Assembly: GCA_022605405.1 (NCBI GenBank) | Contig: JABYQQ010000015.1 | Span: 1,178,001 to 1,242,000, forward strand | Reading direction: 5' to 3' | Length of the DNA: 64,000 bases | DNA from: Earliella scabrosa | Lineage: Eukaryota; Basidiomycota; Agaricomycetes; Polyporales; Polyporaceae | Part shown: piece after piece, positions 34,103-44,885 of the stretch | Numbering within the stretch: position 1 is the first letter of the stretch | How the letters are laid out: every line of letters starts with the position of its first letter | Made by a program: the position numbers and the translations under genes | Notes under the pieces: generated by a model | Seen by the model: only the letters and a program-made list of their open reading frames with translations | What the model was told of the DNA's origin: nothing | Database searches by the model: none

Positions 34103-34343
34103 ACACGCCCAGGTGTGCACCGGGCGCCCTGGGTATTTGGTCGGAAGTTATCTGCCGGGGCGGCGCTGGGCATCGAGCAGATATTTAGCAGCCGGCGCTT
34201 AGACATCCCTCCAATATCGGTTTGCCCGATATCTGTTCGATGACTGGGGCACAACGCTCCAGTATGGAAGCGCCGGTCGGAAATTATCTGACCACCGCGA
34301 ATTCCCAGATATCGGAACCGACCCGCGGCTCACCTGAGCGTGT
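34103..34343. repeat. 241-bp terminal-inverted-repeat unit, copy 1
   Basis: The unit begins ACACGCCCAGGTG and ends CACCTGAGCGTGT, which are reverse complements but for one base. A second unit of the same length follows without a gap. Inside, GGCATCGAGCAGATAT and CGATATCTGTTCGATG form an inner inverted repeat, and GTCGGAAGTTATCTG recurs downstream as a near copy in direct orientation. It looks like a non-autonomous MITE-like element. No coding capacity. Confidence 0.75.
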
Positions 34344-34584
34344 ACACGCCCAGGTGTGCGCCGGGAGCTTACAATATCTGGTCGGAAGTTATCTGTGGGT
34401 AAGGCGCTGGGTATCGAGCAGATATTTGGCAGCCGGCGCTTAGCCCTCGCCCCAACATCGGTTTGTCCGATATCTGTTCGATGCCTGGGCCACAACGCTC
34501 CAGTATGGAAGCGCCGGTCGGAAATTATCTAACGACCCCAATTTCCCAGATACCGGAACTGACCCAGTGCTCACCTGAGCGTGT
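34344..34584. repeat. 241-bp terminal-inverted-repeat unit, copy 2
   Basis: A head-to-tail copy of the preceding unit with the same ends and internal motifs, differing at scattered positions. It ends about 207 bp upstream of the T2 start codon, so it may contribute to the T2 promoter. Confidence 0.75.
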
Positions 34585-34791
34585 ACCTCTGGGATACCTT
34601 GGAAATTCAACTGTGACTTTTGTGTGTGACGTACTCTCACGTGAAGTGTTACTCACGCGCGTCTCCACGTGGTAGCGCGCCTCGCTCGTTACGTCAAGCT
34701 GCCCCCATGCAGGTTCTCCGCGGAGCCCGACGTTGGACAAACACCATGTTCAGTCTCTTCCGTCATCCTCTCCTCCATCTCGACTACCGCC

Positions 34792-35555
34792 ATGTCTCCT
34801 CCAAGCCCCAGTAGGGTATCGCGTCCTGTGGACCTAAACGTCCAATTCTCTGGCAACCTTTCGGCCGAGCAACGTGCTGCCATCGTGGACTTTGAAGACC
34901 ACGTCATGCGAGGCCCGGCTCACTTTGGCAAGGCGACCACATCAAGGCTTGAGCTGCGTGAGGTAGATGTCTATGAGAGGCCGGAGGATGGGAAGACACA
35001 AGCGCGGGTGGTATTTGAGATAGACATGGCTGAAGGTGCGCTGGAGCTCGTGCTTCTAACTACCGATGACCGTGCTCAGTTGTTGATAGACATGCTGAAC
35101 GCAAGAGCAGTCATGCATGGTGGCTGCGTGATGCACCTGATTGACGTGTGAGTTTGCCATGTTGTGTTGACTTCAATCTAACTGGTGTGCTGCTTGCACA
35201 CAGCTGCACTACAATCGCTTTAAACACACTGAGGATTGTGCTCAATAAGAAGGAAGACTACACGTCACAATCGATAACAACTGTCTTCCACGCGCCGGCG
35301 AAGCCGTACGTCTACTAGTCCTTGCACCATGATACTCCTGACTCTCTTCCACATAGTGGCGCGCGACTGAGACTGGTCAACACGACAGTCGTTTGGGGCT
35401 CCCGCATAATATCTGCGCGTACGGAGGTGAGTTTATATCATTCTAATCTGAAGACAGCCGTGTCGACAGCTGCCTTCTACTAGATCTGGGACATCACGAA
35501 TCGACGGCTTGTCGCCAGCGGAATGCAGAATCAGATGCAGATCTCTCGACTTTAA
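34792..35555 (+). CDS. Hotdog-fold thioesterase-like protein T2
   Basis: Five exons (34792-35035, 35090-35147, 35204-35305, 35357-35426, 35484-35555) give 181 residues, with the family 58/102/70-nt internal exons. Blocks: VMHGGCVMHLIDVCTTIALN, YTSQSITTVFHAPA, GARLRLVNTTVVWGSRI, IWDITNRRLVASGMQNQM. The start is the ATG before SPPSPSRVSRPVDLNVQF, which gives an N-terminus matching T3 and T4; the frame is open further upstream without support. The terminal HNKMAP box of T1 and T5-T7 is replaced by QNQMQ. T2 forms a tandem pair with T3. A cytosolic acyl-thioesterase role is inferred from the fold; the substrate is unknown. Confidence 0.87.
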
Positions 35556-36029
35556 GGTTAATTCGTAGTGAGCATGTTTACTGCCTCATTGCAGAATTTA
35601 TGAGCCCACCTACGCGATATCAGGATACGTCGTATTCTTGTGTTGGTTCTTGCTTTGGCAAGCTATGTACACGATGCTCAGGTAGCGACTGGAGGCACGA
35701 TACACGTGGGGGACGCTCTGGCCTCAACTCCGCTCGTGGGAAATGACAATACGACATCGCGCAGCTGCGTGGAAATAAAGAGCACTGGTCCAGATGGAAA
35801 GTTGTGCCGAATGCTCAAGAACTTCAAATAGAGGTATGTGGACCATCGCCATCGCGCCACTGTGTTGTTATCCAAGGTTTCTGTAGTCACATACATGCGC
35901 GTTCATGGGAGATGCCCCACATCGACTCCCTGGTGGGATGACCTCCACCCGCTCAGGCCGGTCGGCGGATTGCAAATCGGAGTCCCCCTGGATCGTGCGA
36001 ATCGGCCACCCACGCGTGACGCTGTGCAG
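35556..36029. other. Intergenic region between T2 and T3
   Basis: It holds the T2 3' end and T3 promoter; no coding pattern. Confidence 0.45.
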
Positions 36030-36037
36030 TATATAAG
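36030..36037 (+). promoter_or_regulatory. TATA box of T3
   Basis: TATATAAG lies 115 bp upstream of the T3 start codon, the same spacing as the T1 box (118 bp). Confidence 0.5.
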
Positions 36038-36144
36038 GACTAGTAAGGCTTCGAACGTAGCAAGCACACCTCCATCACCTCGCGCGTCCTTGATTAGGAC
36101 GTTAAACACCTGCCGCGTCCCCGGGATACTCACTAACAACGGCG

Positions 36145-36921
36145 ATGGCAGCTTATATGCGCCCGGAAGTACAGTTCTCCTCAAACATCAGCTCCGAGCA
36201 TCGCGCCACAATCTTGGACTTTGACAAGCACATCATGCGAGGTCCTGCAACGTTCGCGCGCACCATCGCGGCGCATATTGAGCTGCGCGAGGTTGAAGTG
36301 TTCACGCGCGAAGAGGATGGGAAGACGCAGGCGCGCGTCGTGTTCGAGATGCCGATGTTAGAAGGTTCGTGGTGTTCGCTCTCTCCTATCTACGTTCTGT
36401 TCGAGGCTAACGCCGAGAGAACCTGTAGACATGTTGAATGTTGCAGGCAACTTGCACGGCGGGTGCAGCATGTACCTCATCGACACGTGAGTTGATTTTG
36501 GCCCGCTTCTCCAGCTGGTGGGATTCGAGAGATACTGAAATCTGATCTACGCAGATGCTCCTTGACGGCGCTTCATGTGCTGAGGATTGTGCTAGACAAG
36601 AAGGAAGGGTTCGTCTCACAGGCAATCAACACGGTGTTCCACGCGCCTACCTCGCTGTGCGTCTCGTCGTTGTTGGCGCGACCATGCGCGCGGAGCATGC
36701 TGACATGTCTCTCGCATAGTGGCTCGAGATTGAAGATCGTGAACACCACCGTGGTATTTGGTTCGCGCATATTCTCGGCACGCACTGAGGTGGGTCAATA
36801 TATGCGCCTGTGGTTGATGAACATACTGAGGACGTGAGATGTGTAGATATGGGATATGACGAACCGACGCCTTGTTGCCACTGGGGTACAGAATATGGTG
36901 TTGTATGTGCCGCGATTGTGA
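36145..36921 (+). CDS. Hotdog-fold thioesterase-like protein T3
   Basis: Five exons (36145-36364, 36429-36486, 36555-36656, 36720-36789, 36847-36921) give 174 residues. The N-terminus MAAYMRPEVQFSSNISSEHR is close to T2, followed by LHGGCSMYLIDTCSLTALHV, FVSQAINTVFHAPT, GSRLKIVNTTVVFGSRIFSA and IWDMTNRRLVATGVQNMV. The tail (LYVPRL) differs from its relatives: instead of the conserved HNKMAP or QNQM box it runs into a short hydrophobic end, which may reflect decay or an alternative 3' exon. The foldback element at 36965 begins only 43 bp after the stop codon, so it may supply part of the 3' UTR. Confidence 0.85.
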
Positions 36922-36964
36922 CTGCGAGTGACTGCGTCATGTCGTCCCTGTCTTTCGGCCTTTA

Positions 36965-37259
36965 CATCACGAGGGGCAATGTCCAATGTTAGGGTCCGGA
37001 ACAGCCTTGTGAAATGACCGGAATTGTACTCCTGTCACGGTCCTAGTTACAAGGCTAGTTCAGGTCCCGAACTTGGCTGACGTAACGTTAAGACCCGGTA
37101 CTAATGGGCATTCAACCCGTACTTACTGAGAGTAAGTCTTACATAATGCCTTTTCCGGACCTGAACCAGCCTTGTAACTAGGACCGTGACAGGAGTACAA
37201 TTCCGGTCATTTCACAAGGCTGTTCCGGACCCTAACATTGGGCATTGCCCCTCGTGATG
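36965..37259. mobile_element. Foldback (MITE-like) element with 107-bp inverted arms
   Basis: The left arm (36965-37071) and right arm (37153-37259) are reverse complements over about 107 bp with only a few mismatches, separated by an 81-bp spacer. Outer ends read CATCACGAGGGGCAATG and its complement. There is no ORF, so this is a non-autonomous element of the MITE/foldback type. I see no convincing target-site duplication: the bases just outside differ. Confidence 0.85.
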
Positions 37260-37719
37260 CATGGGCCTCAATCTTCTACACACACGTGCATCCGTTGATC
37301 GCTTGACGCGCTGCGTGGTCTACCTCGGATCTCGATTCTCAGCATCCATTGAGGCACTCTGCGACTGGAAAACAAAGGATGATAGTAAGAATATGATCGA
37401 TGACTCACGTCTTCCGCCACTGGTGCCACTCATTCGTAGTACTAGGACTAAAACCCCTGCGTGCCCAGCTGCGACACTTGGCCCCGAACTCGAAAGTACC
37501 TACGCCGGTCGGTACGTCTCCTGGTGTCATACTCCGCCAGATATGCTGAGCGTCATCACATTGGTACTCAAATCAGCTCAACCAGGTCTCCCTCTCTCTT
37601 ACTGGGCCGCTCATAGCGCCTTTCGGTGAGTCTCACAACTACGTGTTCTTCGTCCATACCAGTGACCATCTGGGTAGCGACGCATCAACAATACGTAACC
37701 CTCCGCATAACCTCCAACT
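37260..37719. other. Intergenic region upstream of F4
   Basis: A 122-codon plus-strand ORF at 37261-37629 begins right at the edge of the foldback element and has no recognisable domain; I do not annotate it as a gene. Confidence 0.4.
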
Positions 37720-39282
37720 ATGTCTACTAGTCCGCGACTCGACGACGACATTCTACTGCTCGTCGTTTCCTTTGCTTCGCCGTCAAGCTGCGCCACTCTG
37801 ATGCGCACATCAAAGTTCTTTTATCGAGAAGTGCCCACCTTCATCCTCCGCCAGTCCATATGCCTCCCCAGCTCCTACGACGTGGAGAAGTTGGTCCGGT
37901 TTATCGCGCCTGAGGGATTCTCCCGCTGTCGGCATGTTCGCGAGCTAGTCCTCAAGCTCGAGCACATATCTTACGATGTCGGTCGGGAATTGGCGCGATG
38001 CGTCCGCCGGATGGAGCAGCTCCACGTCCTATGCATCGTGCATGGAGAGCCCCTTCTGGCCGACTGTCCCGATTTGTGCGACGCCGTTGCTGGGCTCACC
38101 TCCTTGCGACAGCTGGATATCTCACATGTCGGATTGTTATCTTGCGGTTTACTGAAAGCTGCCCCTCCTGGCCTCGTCTCTATCTTCCTCGACTGGCCGC
38201 ATGGCTTATTTGGCGGAAGCGTGAACGGAGGCGTTGACTGGAACCAGTATCACCCCATTCCTCTCCTTAGCAAGTGGGCCTCAACGTTGGAGGAGCTGGG
38301 TTGCAACTATTGGTACACAAGCCGGGACCCGCCGTCCTTCACGGAGGTCTACCCGAAGCTACGCAATCTCGCAGTGGGCGGACTCGAACGCCAGCCGTTC
38401 ATCGCGCCTCTCGTCAAGGCATACCCGAATGTCACCCATCTCGGCGCTATTCACCCTTTGGAGGGAAGTAGCGTCTTCTCAAGCTCAATGACAGCTCAGC
38501 GTTCGCATTCGGGAGCACACGAACAGGGTCTGTCGAACAACGGAACAGCGGCTATATGGAAGCATCTTCAAGAATACACGGGCGGCTTGACCTACCTCAA
38601 CTCGCTCGGGTTGACTTATCGTATCCCGCGTCTCTACTTGTTCACCTACGTCCGCGAGTTTCACTTCCACATGCTCGCCGAGGTGATCTCCCGTACCCAA
38701 CCTGAGCGCCTCCGAGTCGCGGGCGGCGACTCACTGCTCATTCATCCGACCCGCAACATTGCCGCCCTCTTGCTCGAAGCAGGTGCATCGCATCTGCAGA
38801 CTCTCATACTCGATATCAGTCTCGAAGATGATGCCCTAAAGATGGATATACCAATGGCTCTGGTGAGTCGCAATACTCGTCATATAGTTACATCGTGCGC
38901 ATGCTCAGTCCTGACCATCGCTATCCAGGAGGACTTGGCGTCGTCGCTCGACCAGCTTCCCTTGCGCCACCTCAAGCTATCTGTTCATGTTGCAGAGCTT
39001 AACATATACGTTGAACGCCAACGAGCTATACAGCACCACCTCTGGCGACTTTGGCAAGGTCTTCCGAGCCCGCCGCCTGATATTCCAGTGGTGGTACAAC
39101 CTTCTCTCGCAAGTCTGGACGTTAACGTCTTCGCACGGCGATTGGTCGACGCTAATCCGGCGCTCAACGACGTCGTGGTGAAGGTCACTCAAGTCTCTGG
39201 CTACCAAGGTGAAGCTAGAATTTCGAAAGGCGGCCAGAGCTCGGAGGTCGTCTCAGCAGGGGATCAGTGGGATTTCTCGTAG
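37720..39282 (+). CDS. F-box protein F4
   Basis: Two exons (37720-38862, 38929-39282) give 498 residues. F-box-like N-terminus MSTSPRLDDDILLLVVSFAS, LMRTSKFFYREVPTFILRQS; then the leucine-rich body: CRHVRELVLKL, GLTSLRQLDISHVG, KWASTLEELGCNYWYT, AYPNVTHLGAIHP, LQEYTGGLTYLNSLGLTYRI, LPLRHLKLSVHV. The family intron at 38863-38928 (66 bp, GTGAGT to TATCCAG) is again stop-free and a multiple of three, so intron retention would give 520 residues. F4 and F5 form a same-strand pair separated by about 530 bp. Probable SCF substrate adaptor. Confidence 0.87.
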   Translation: MSTSPRLDDDILLLVVSFASPSSCATLMRTSKFFYREVPTFILRQSICLPSSYDVEKLVRFIAPEGFSRCRHVRELVLKLEHISYDVGRELARCVRRMEQLHVLCIVHGEPLLADCPDLCDAVAGLTSLRQLDISHVGLLSCGLLKAAPPGLVSIFLDWPHGLFGGSVNGGVDWNQYHPIPLLSKWASTLEELGCNYWYTSRDPPSFTEVYPKLRNLAVGGLERQPFIAPLVKAYPNVTHLGAIHPLEGSSVFSSSMTAQRSHSGAHEQGLSNNGTAAIWKHLQEYTGGLTYLNSLGLTYRIPRLYLFTYVREFHFHMLAEVISRTQPERLRVAGGDSLLIHPTRNIAALLLEAGASHLQTLILDISLEDDALKMDIPMALVSRNTRHIVTSCACSVLTIAIQEDLASSLDQLPLRHLKLSVHVAELNIYVERQRAIQHHLWRLWQGLPSPPPDIPVVVQPSLASLDVNVFARRLVDANPALNDVVVKVTQVSGYQGEARISKGGQSSEVVSAGDQWDFS

Positions 39283-39813
39283 CTGCTCAGGCTGACGGCG
39301 TAATCTTTGGAGCCATGCTGCCGTGCGTTGCTGTTTCCAATATCAATCATCTAGAATATACGCCCATCTCATGCTGGCGGTACTAAGCAGACTGACGCAT
39401 TGCAGCATTTGATCGATTCGGTCTGAGTACTGGGTGCCACCTCTTGGTACTTTGTCACAGGTAGCAACCTTGTGACCAATCATGTCACAGTTGTGAAACG
39501 TTACGGATGACTCGAACGCGACCTTCAACTCCGCATCCACCACTGGCCGCTTGACATAATATAACTCCTTGTAACAGCAGCTAAGAGAACTCGCAAAGTG
39601 CAGAGAACTCGTCTGCACGAGATTCGATTACCAAACCGGAGGGTAGCTCGCGCTCCGGCGCAACGCCCCTGATTCCTGAATCGTCGGTTCATACGGTCGG
39701 TCTATATCCTTCGACACACTTCTCAATTTGGATTCCGTATCAATATGTTCACTGACACGTTGCTCTCTAGATCTTACCTGAACCCGCGAAGACACTTCCG
39801 TCTGTGTTTTGCC
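39283..39813. other. Intergenic region between F4 and F5
   Basis: Promoter of F5; the F5 frame is open upstream to an ATG at 39745, but family alignment supports the start at 39814. Confidence 0.45.
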
Positions 39814-41409
39814 ATGACTGAGGACGTAGTGCCGAGTCCTCGTCTCAACTACGACATCCTACGAGAGATACTCTCCCATGCCCCAACGTCTCGGACTTGT
39901 GCCGCTCTGATGCTTACATCAAGGTTCTTCAATTACGAAGCAGCGGTTGTACTACTCCAACTCCATCCGGAGATTCATTTTTACCGAGAAACAATCCCTC
40001 AGTTTTTATCGCGCCACGACTTCTACCGCTGTCGGCATGTGCGCCAGTTCGACCTCTGGACCAAGGTCTATGAAGCATCTCAAGAGACCATGCGCGCTCT
40101 GTGCCAGTGCCTCCCTCATATGGACCACCTGGAAGTCTTCCGACTATATGATGGAGAGTTCACATTTCGAACATTTCCCGAACTTGGCCCTATCCTCGCC
40201 GACCTCACTTCGCTCCGATATTTGCACATTTGTCACGTCGGCGTCCTCACCTGCGCTGTCCTCAAGACCGTGCAGGCCCCTCTGTCCACACTCTACCTCG
40301 ACTGGGCGACGGAGTCCGAGATGGGGACGGGGAAACAGCCATACCACCGCGAACTGGACGTGGATCAGTGGCCGTGTCACCACCCCGTCGCGTTCTTAGC
40401 CAAGTGGGCCCCGACGCTGGAGAAGATTAGCAGCAGGATGTGGATCACGGGCCCGGGTCCACCCGCTTCCGCACACGTCTATCCGAAGATGCGCTCGCTC
40501 TCGTACTTCGCAGACTACCCCCTCGTTCTGCCGTACATGCGCGCCTTCCCCAACCTCACCCACCTGGAAGTCGTCCGGGATCTCGACGAGGACTTTACTG
40601 AGAACATGCGCGCGGCGCACATGCCCCCGTTGGACGCTCATCGCGCTCTCAACGTCCAGAGCCAGATCGAGAACTATTTAATTATATGAGTGGTAAGAAA
40701 GGTGTACCTGGGGAGCAGCTCGAAGAGGTTACGGGGCCCGTGGTCGACCTCTACGTCCTCGGTCTGACCTGCAGGATTCGCCACCTGCACGTTGACGACG
40801 AACTCAGCAGGGTAGTTCACCTGGAGATGTTTGCCGCCATCGTGTCCTCCGCCCAGCCCCGGCATCTGAAGATTCAAGGCCGCGACGGCATGCTGGACCA
40901 TCCAACACTCGCTATTACGGCTATGCTTCGCGGAAACGTCTTGTCGGGCCTGGAAAGCCTCGTTCTCGACATCGACCTGATGGATGGCAGTCCAAGGAAT
41001 GCCACAATCGCGGCCACCCTGGTACGTCCTCTCTTGACCTGCCCTTGTGCGATGGCGCGCGCTCACAGGGAGCTCTCAGGAGGACTTCGCGTCGGCACTG
41101 GCCAGGGTGCCCCTCCGTCGTCTCAGGCTTCGTGTGATCTCCCACATGGACGCATATGGCAGATACATGCAACGGACCAAGGAGGGCAGGAACTTCTGGC
41201 CCACGCCCCTCTCGCCCGGCGAGGAGTCGCTCCAGACAGTCGACGTTCACGCGTTCGTGCGGCGGCTGGGGGATGCGGTCCCTTCGCTCGTCGATGCAGA
41301 AGTGGAGATAGACAAGCCGGGACGAGTAGATGAGCTCCCGAGGGCTATCATCAAGAGGGGAGTGGAGAACGAGGAGTTCGGGTCGGGGTACATGTGGGAC
41401 TTCTTGTAA
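39814..41409 (+). pseudogene. F-box protein F5, with frame disruption near 40675-40715
   Basis: The N-terminal part is intact: MTEDVVPSPRLNYDILREIL, LMLTSRFFNYEAAVVLLQ, CRHVRQFDLWTK, DLTSLRYLHICHVG, KWAPTLEKISSRMW, AFPNLTHLEVVRD, HRALNVQSQIEN, then a stop at 40689. The body resumes in another frame with LEEVTGPVVDLYVLGLTCRI. Compared with F1 there are about 17 extra bases at the junction, including an AT-rich stretch. The family intron follows at 41022-41079 (58 bp) and the last exon 41080-41409 reads EDFASALARVPLRRLRLRVI...AVPSLVDAEVEIDKP. Either this copy is a recent pseudogene, or an unrecognised splice removes the interruption. Both halves keep good coding quality, so the damage is young. 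Confidence 0.65.
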
Positions 41410-41923
41410 TGTTGAATCGGAGGGGTCCTTCGGCGGCATCTGTGTGATTTGGACCGCACGGGTGCGTGTATTCGGGATACATAGAATCCGACCTACTACC
41501 AGCGTCGTACCCAAGTCATCGTGACCCATAAGCCTCACGCCTCCCTAACCCACGAGCACGGTCTCCGCGGCGCACAGCAAGATTCGGGAGACAGGCTGCT
41601 CGCATCGCGCGTTGGTCATTGTGGTGCTTCAAGGCCTCCGTCGTGAAGGACATGTACTTCTCCCCCCATAGATGTGATGCACAGTGTTGTCGTTGGCCGA
41701 GCGTTGGTCATATATCTCTATCAACGATACATCCAGAGTGTGAGTACACAACACATAGAATAGATCGTCCTCGACACCCCATGTTGAGTGCGGGTTGGTC
41801 AGACCGTATGAGCGCAATTTCAAGACAGAAGGCTGATGCTCCTTCCTCCCAGAGACCACCAAACCGGCCCTCCTGCACCCTGGACAGTGCCGCTGATGGG
41901 TAACGGCCGACGGACCAGAGTGT
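41410..41923. other. Intergenic region between convergent F5 and T4
   Basis: Two 3' ends face each other; no coding pattern. Confidence 0.5.
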
Positions 41924-42759
41924 TCACAGCTTCGGCTGCGAAGGCTGCATCTGATTGTGGACCCCGGTTGCAATCAGCCGACGGTTTGTTATGTCCCAGA
42001 TCTGTGAGCAGAGACCATAGACGAGGCTCGTCAGCCAGTGCTTGGCTACAAGCGGCGTGAAGAGTAATGCGTACCTCTGTGCGAGCAGTGACCGTGCGCG
42101 CACCGAACGCGGTGGTCTTGTTGACGATACGCAGACGCGTGTTCCTAGAGACCCGAGTCAAACGACACGATGAAATGGTGGGTGAGTGATGAACGTACAT
42201 GAGGGCTGGGGAATGGAACACCGTCATGAGAGCTTGGGATACGAGATAGACGGGTTTCTGCATGCCGATACTGAGCGCGACTAGCGCGATGGATGAGCAC
42301 CTGCCTTGGAGTGAGCAGGACCCCTTCATCGCATCGTTCGTGACGACTTACACATCTATCATGAACATGATACAGCCCCCATGTACGTGTCGACCGGAAT
42401 TCGTCATGTCTTCGCGTTACCGCATTGACGCCTCAGCCGCAAGCTCCCCATCCCAGCAGACACGATCATCACGCACCTATATCTGTCACAATCTCGAACA
42501 CCACCTCTGCATGCATCTTCCCGTCCTCAGACCTCTCGCCAACCACCACCTTCGTCAGCTCGAGACGCGAGCCAACAGACTTTGCGAACTCTCCGGGGCC
42601 ACGTAGGATGAGATCCGCGTACTCGACGATGCTCTCCCGCTGTTCGGGTGAGAGGTTGTCGGAGTAGTAGGTCACGGTACTAGACGGCTGTCCGTCTTCG
42701 TTGGCGTCGCTAGCTGTGGGCTCTGAGGACGGTGACGGCGCCGACGCGGGCGGCTGCAT
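41924..42759 (-). CDS. Hotdog-fold thioesterase-like protein T4
   Basis: Five exons (42477-42759, 42352-42409, 42199-42300, 42075-42144, 41924-42001) give 196 residues, with internal exons of 58, 102 and 70 nt. The start at 42759 (MQPPASAPSPSSEPTASDAN) is the only ATG in the upstream frame; the Ser/Pro/Ala-rich leader makes T4 the longest copy. Blocks: VHGGCIMFMIDVCSSIALVA, YLVSQALMTVFHSPA, TRLRIVNKTTAFGARTVTAR, IWDITNRRLIATGVHNQMQP. Exon 2 uses an AAG acceptor. The 3' half is closer to T2/T3, while the final QPSQPKL resembles T6. Function inferred from the fold only. Confidence 0.85.
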
Positions 42760-43195
42760 GGTCAATGTCAATGGCAAGGAGTCGGAAAGACATAGGAGGC
42801 CAAGACCGACAGCGAGGAGCGGACTCGGAGTGGTGAGAGGGAGCGCAAGTGCCTGATATGACCCCCCGGCACTCGGGATAATACTCCCCGACTCCGCCGG
42901 CCCGGTATTTTGGGCGTCTTCTCGACGGCTTGCCGGTGACAGTGACTACCAGTCTACATCTTCCCTCAGTCTTCCTTGCTCCTCCTGCCTTTTCCTTCTG
43001 CAGCCTGGCAATCTCGACCCTTGTAGGCCCACACATCTTTTCAATTCACACGTCATTACTGGGGACTTGCTGCTATCCACACTCAATACTCGGCACATCA
43101 GGCATCATGCATCAGTGTCACAATAGGACGAGTCAGCAATGTGTCAATTCGAACTGGAGTGGAGCTCAGCAACACAGAGGCTTTTTTCAGCTACG
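42760..43195. other. Intergenic region between T4 and the M28 peptidase
   Basis: T4 promoter and peptidase 3' end; no coding pattern. Confidence 0.45.
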
Positions 43196-44809
43196 TTACA
43201 CATCATGTCCACAAGTGCCCAGATGCCTCTCGCCTTCAGGGATCGTGAATGGGATGAATGGAGATTCGCTGTGACGCAGGAACGCGGTCGAGTTCGAGGG
43301 GATCTTGGAGATGAGCTTGTGTCCATTCATGGCCAGAATCGCGAGGACGTGCGCGGCAGTCTGCAGAATCACTTCAGCGTCCACGAAAAATTCTCGATGG
43401 GCACAACTCCGAACTGACCTTTGTGTTGATAGTGAGCACGGTGGAGTTCGCGTTGTCGTACGTGTCGCACTCCTGATGGTAGCACGGGTCCTGCTCCACG
43501 CCCGTGCCAGTGTGGAGCCCGCCGATGGGCTTGTACAGCGTCTCCATGAAGTAGCGGTAGTCGGTGCCATTCGAGAAGACGGCAGGCGTGACCGGTATCC
43601 CCTTCGCGGTGAGGTCGTCGACGAACAGCTTCTCGATGACCTCCGACCCGGGCGGGGCCGCGAAGCCATGCGTGCTGCCGTCGCCGTCGAAGACGCCAAA
43701 GTACCCGCGGGAGACCATGTCGAAGTTGAGGTAGAGGAGGATCTTGTCCGCCTCGGCCGTGGTGAGGTTCGAGGTGTAGAACTTGGACCCCACGAGGCCG
43801 TTCTCCTCCGCACCCCACCACGCGAAGCGGACTTTGTTGCGCACGCGGAAGTGCTGCAGGGCCTCGAAGATCTCGAGAATGAGCGACGTGCCCGAGCCGT
43901 CGTCGTTGATGCCCGGCCCCGCCTGCACGCCGTCGAGGTGCGCACCGAGCATGATCACGTTGTTCGGGTCGCCGTCGCGCGTCTCGGCGAAGACGTTCTG
44001 CGTGATGCGCTCCTCGATCGTCTGCGTGTGCTGGAAGTGCGCGATGATGGTCTCGTTGGCGAGCAGCCGCTCGCGGAGCGCGAGCCCGTCATCCTGGTTG
44101 ATGAACCCGCTCGAGACTAGTGTCACAGGGTCGGGGGCGGAGAGCGTGCCGCCCGTGACCTTGGTGGGGACGTTGTTGTATATGATGACGTTGCTGGCTC
44201 CCGCCGCGGCGGCGGGCCTGATGCGGCCTGCGAGGGTGCCGCCGGTGGGACAGGTGCCGCGCTCGACGAGCACGATCTTGTCCTGGACGTCGTAACCCTC
44301 GTAGCCTTCGACGGTGCAGCCAGCGGGTCCGGTCGGGCCGAGCACGAGCTGCTTGGTGACACCTTCAGGGGGCGTCGACGGAGAGTAGGTGAGCCCGTAG
44401 ACGTAGTAGCTCGTGTTGTCGACCCGGAACTCGATGGACTCGACCTTGGTGAACAGCGCGGGGAAGTCCTGGATCCAGGACTTGGACGTGAGTGGATAGC
44501 GCGACACCTTTGACTTGATGAAGTCGACCGACGCGTCGAACCCGGGCAGGCCAAACGCGCGGTTCCCGCCGTTGTCCTGGGCGATCTTGTACAGGCTGGC
44601 CAGGTTGCTCATCAACCTGTCAGTACGTATTCCTGTCAGTTCGGACTGCCAACTGAACACGAAGCGGGACGAGGAGGATCTTACCCTCTCGAAGTGATGC
44701 CGGCCTGCAGCGCCTTGGAGCTCACGTATAGCAGCGGCCACGTAGCTTGCACCACGGCCACCTGCGACAGGGCGATGCCCGCCAGCACGCTTGTCAACGA
44801 GAGCTTCAT
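43196..44809 (-). CDS. Secreted M28 family aminopeptidase with PA domain
   Basis: Three exons (44685-44809, 43419-44616, 43196-43360) give 495 residues. A signal peptide (MKLSLTSVLAGIALSQVAVV, then QAT) points to secretion or the vacuole. A protease-associated domain occupies about residues 130-235 (TGPAGCTVEGYEGYDVQDKI, GASNVIIYNN). The M28 catalytic domain has the expected two-zinc ligands: GAHLDG (His268, Asp270), GINDDGSG (Asp280/281), WWGAEENG (Glu312/313, including the general base), LNFDMVS (Asp341) and YHQECDTYDN (His422). This is the aminopeptidase Y/S layout; such enzymes remove N-terminal residues from peptides. The last intron (58 bp) was placed at the acceptor giving LTINTKTAAHVLA. 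All metal ligands are present, so it should be active. Confidence 0.93.
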
Positions 44810-44877
44810 CGCGGCGGACACGTCGAGATCAAGCGCGATGCAAAGAGCACCAGGCGCGATGCTCCATATGTGCACTG

Positions 44878-44885
44878 TATATATA
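44878..44885 (-). promoter_or_regulatory. TATA box of the M28 peptidase gene
   Basis: TATATATA lies 69 bp upstream of the start codon at 44809. Confidence 0.5.

Noticed and set aside
34103..34584. Possibility that the two repeated units are a CRISPR-like or satellite array
   Set aside because: Only two units, each with terminal inverted repeats and internal symmetry, in a fungal genome; a MITE-like element fits better.
43305..44120. 271-codon plus-strand ORF
   Set aside because: Antisense shadow of the M28 peptidase exon.
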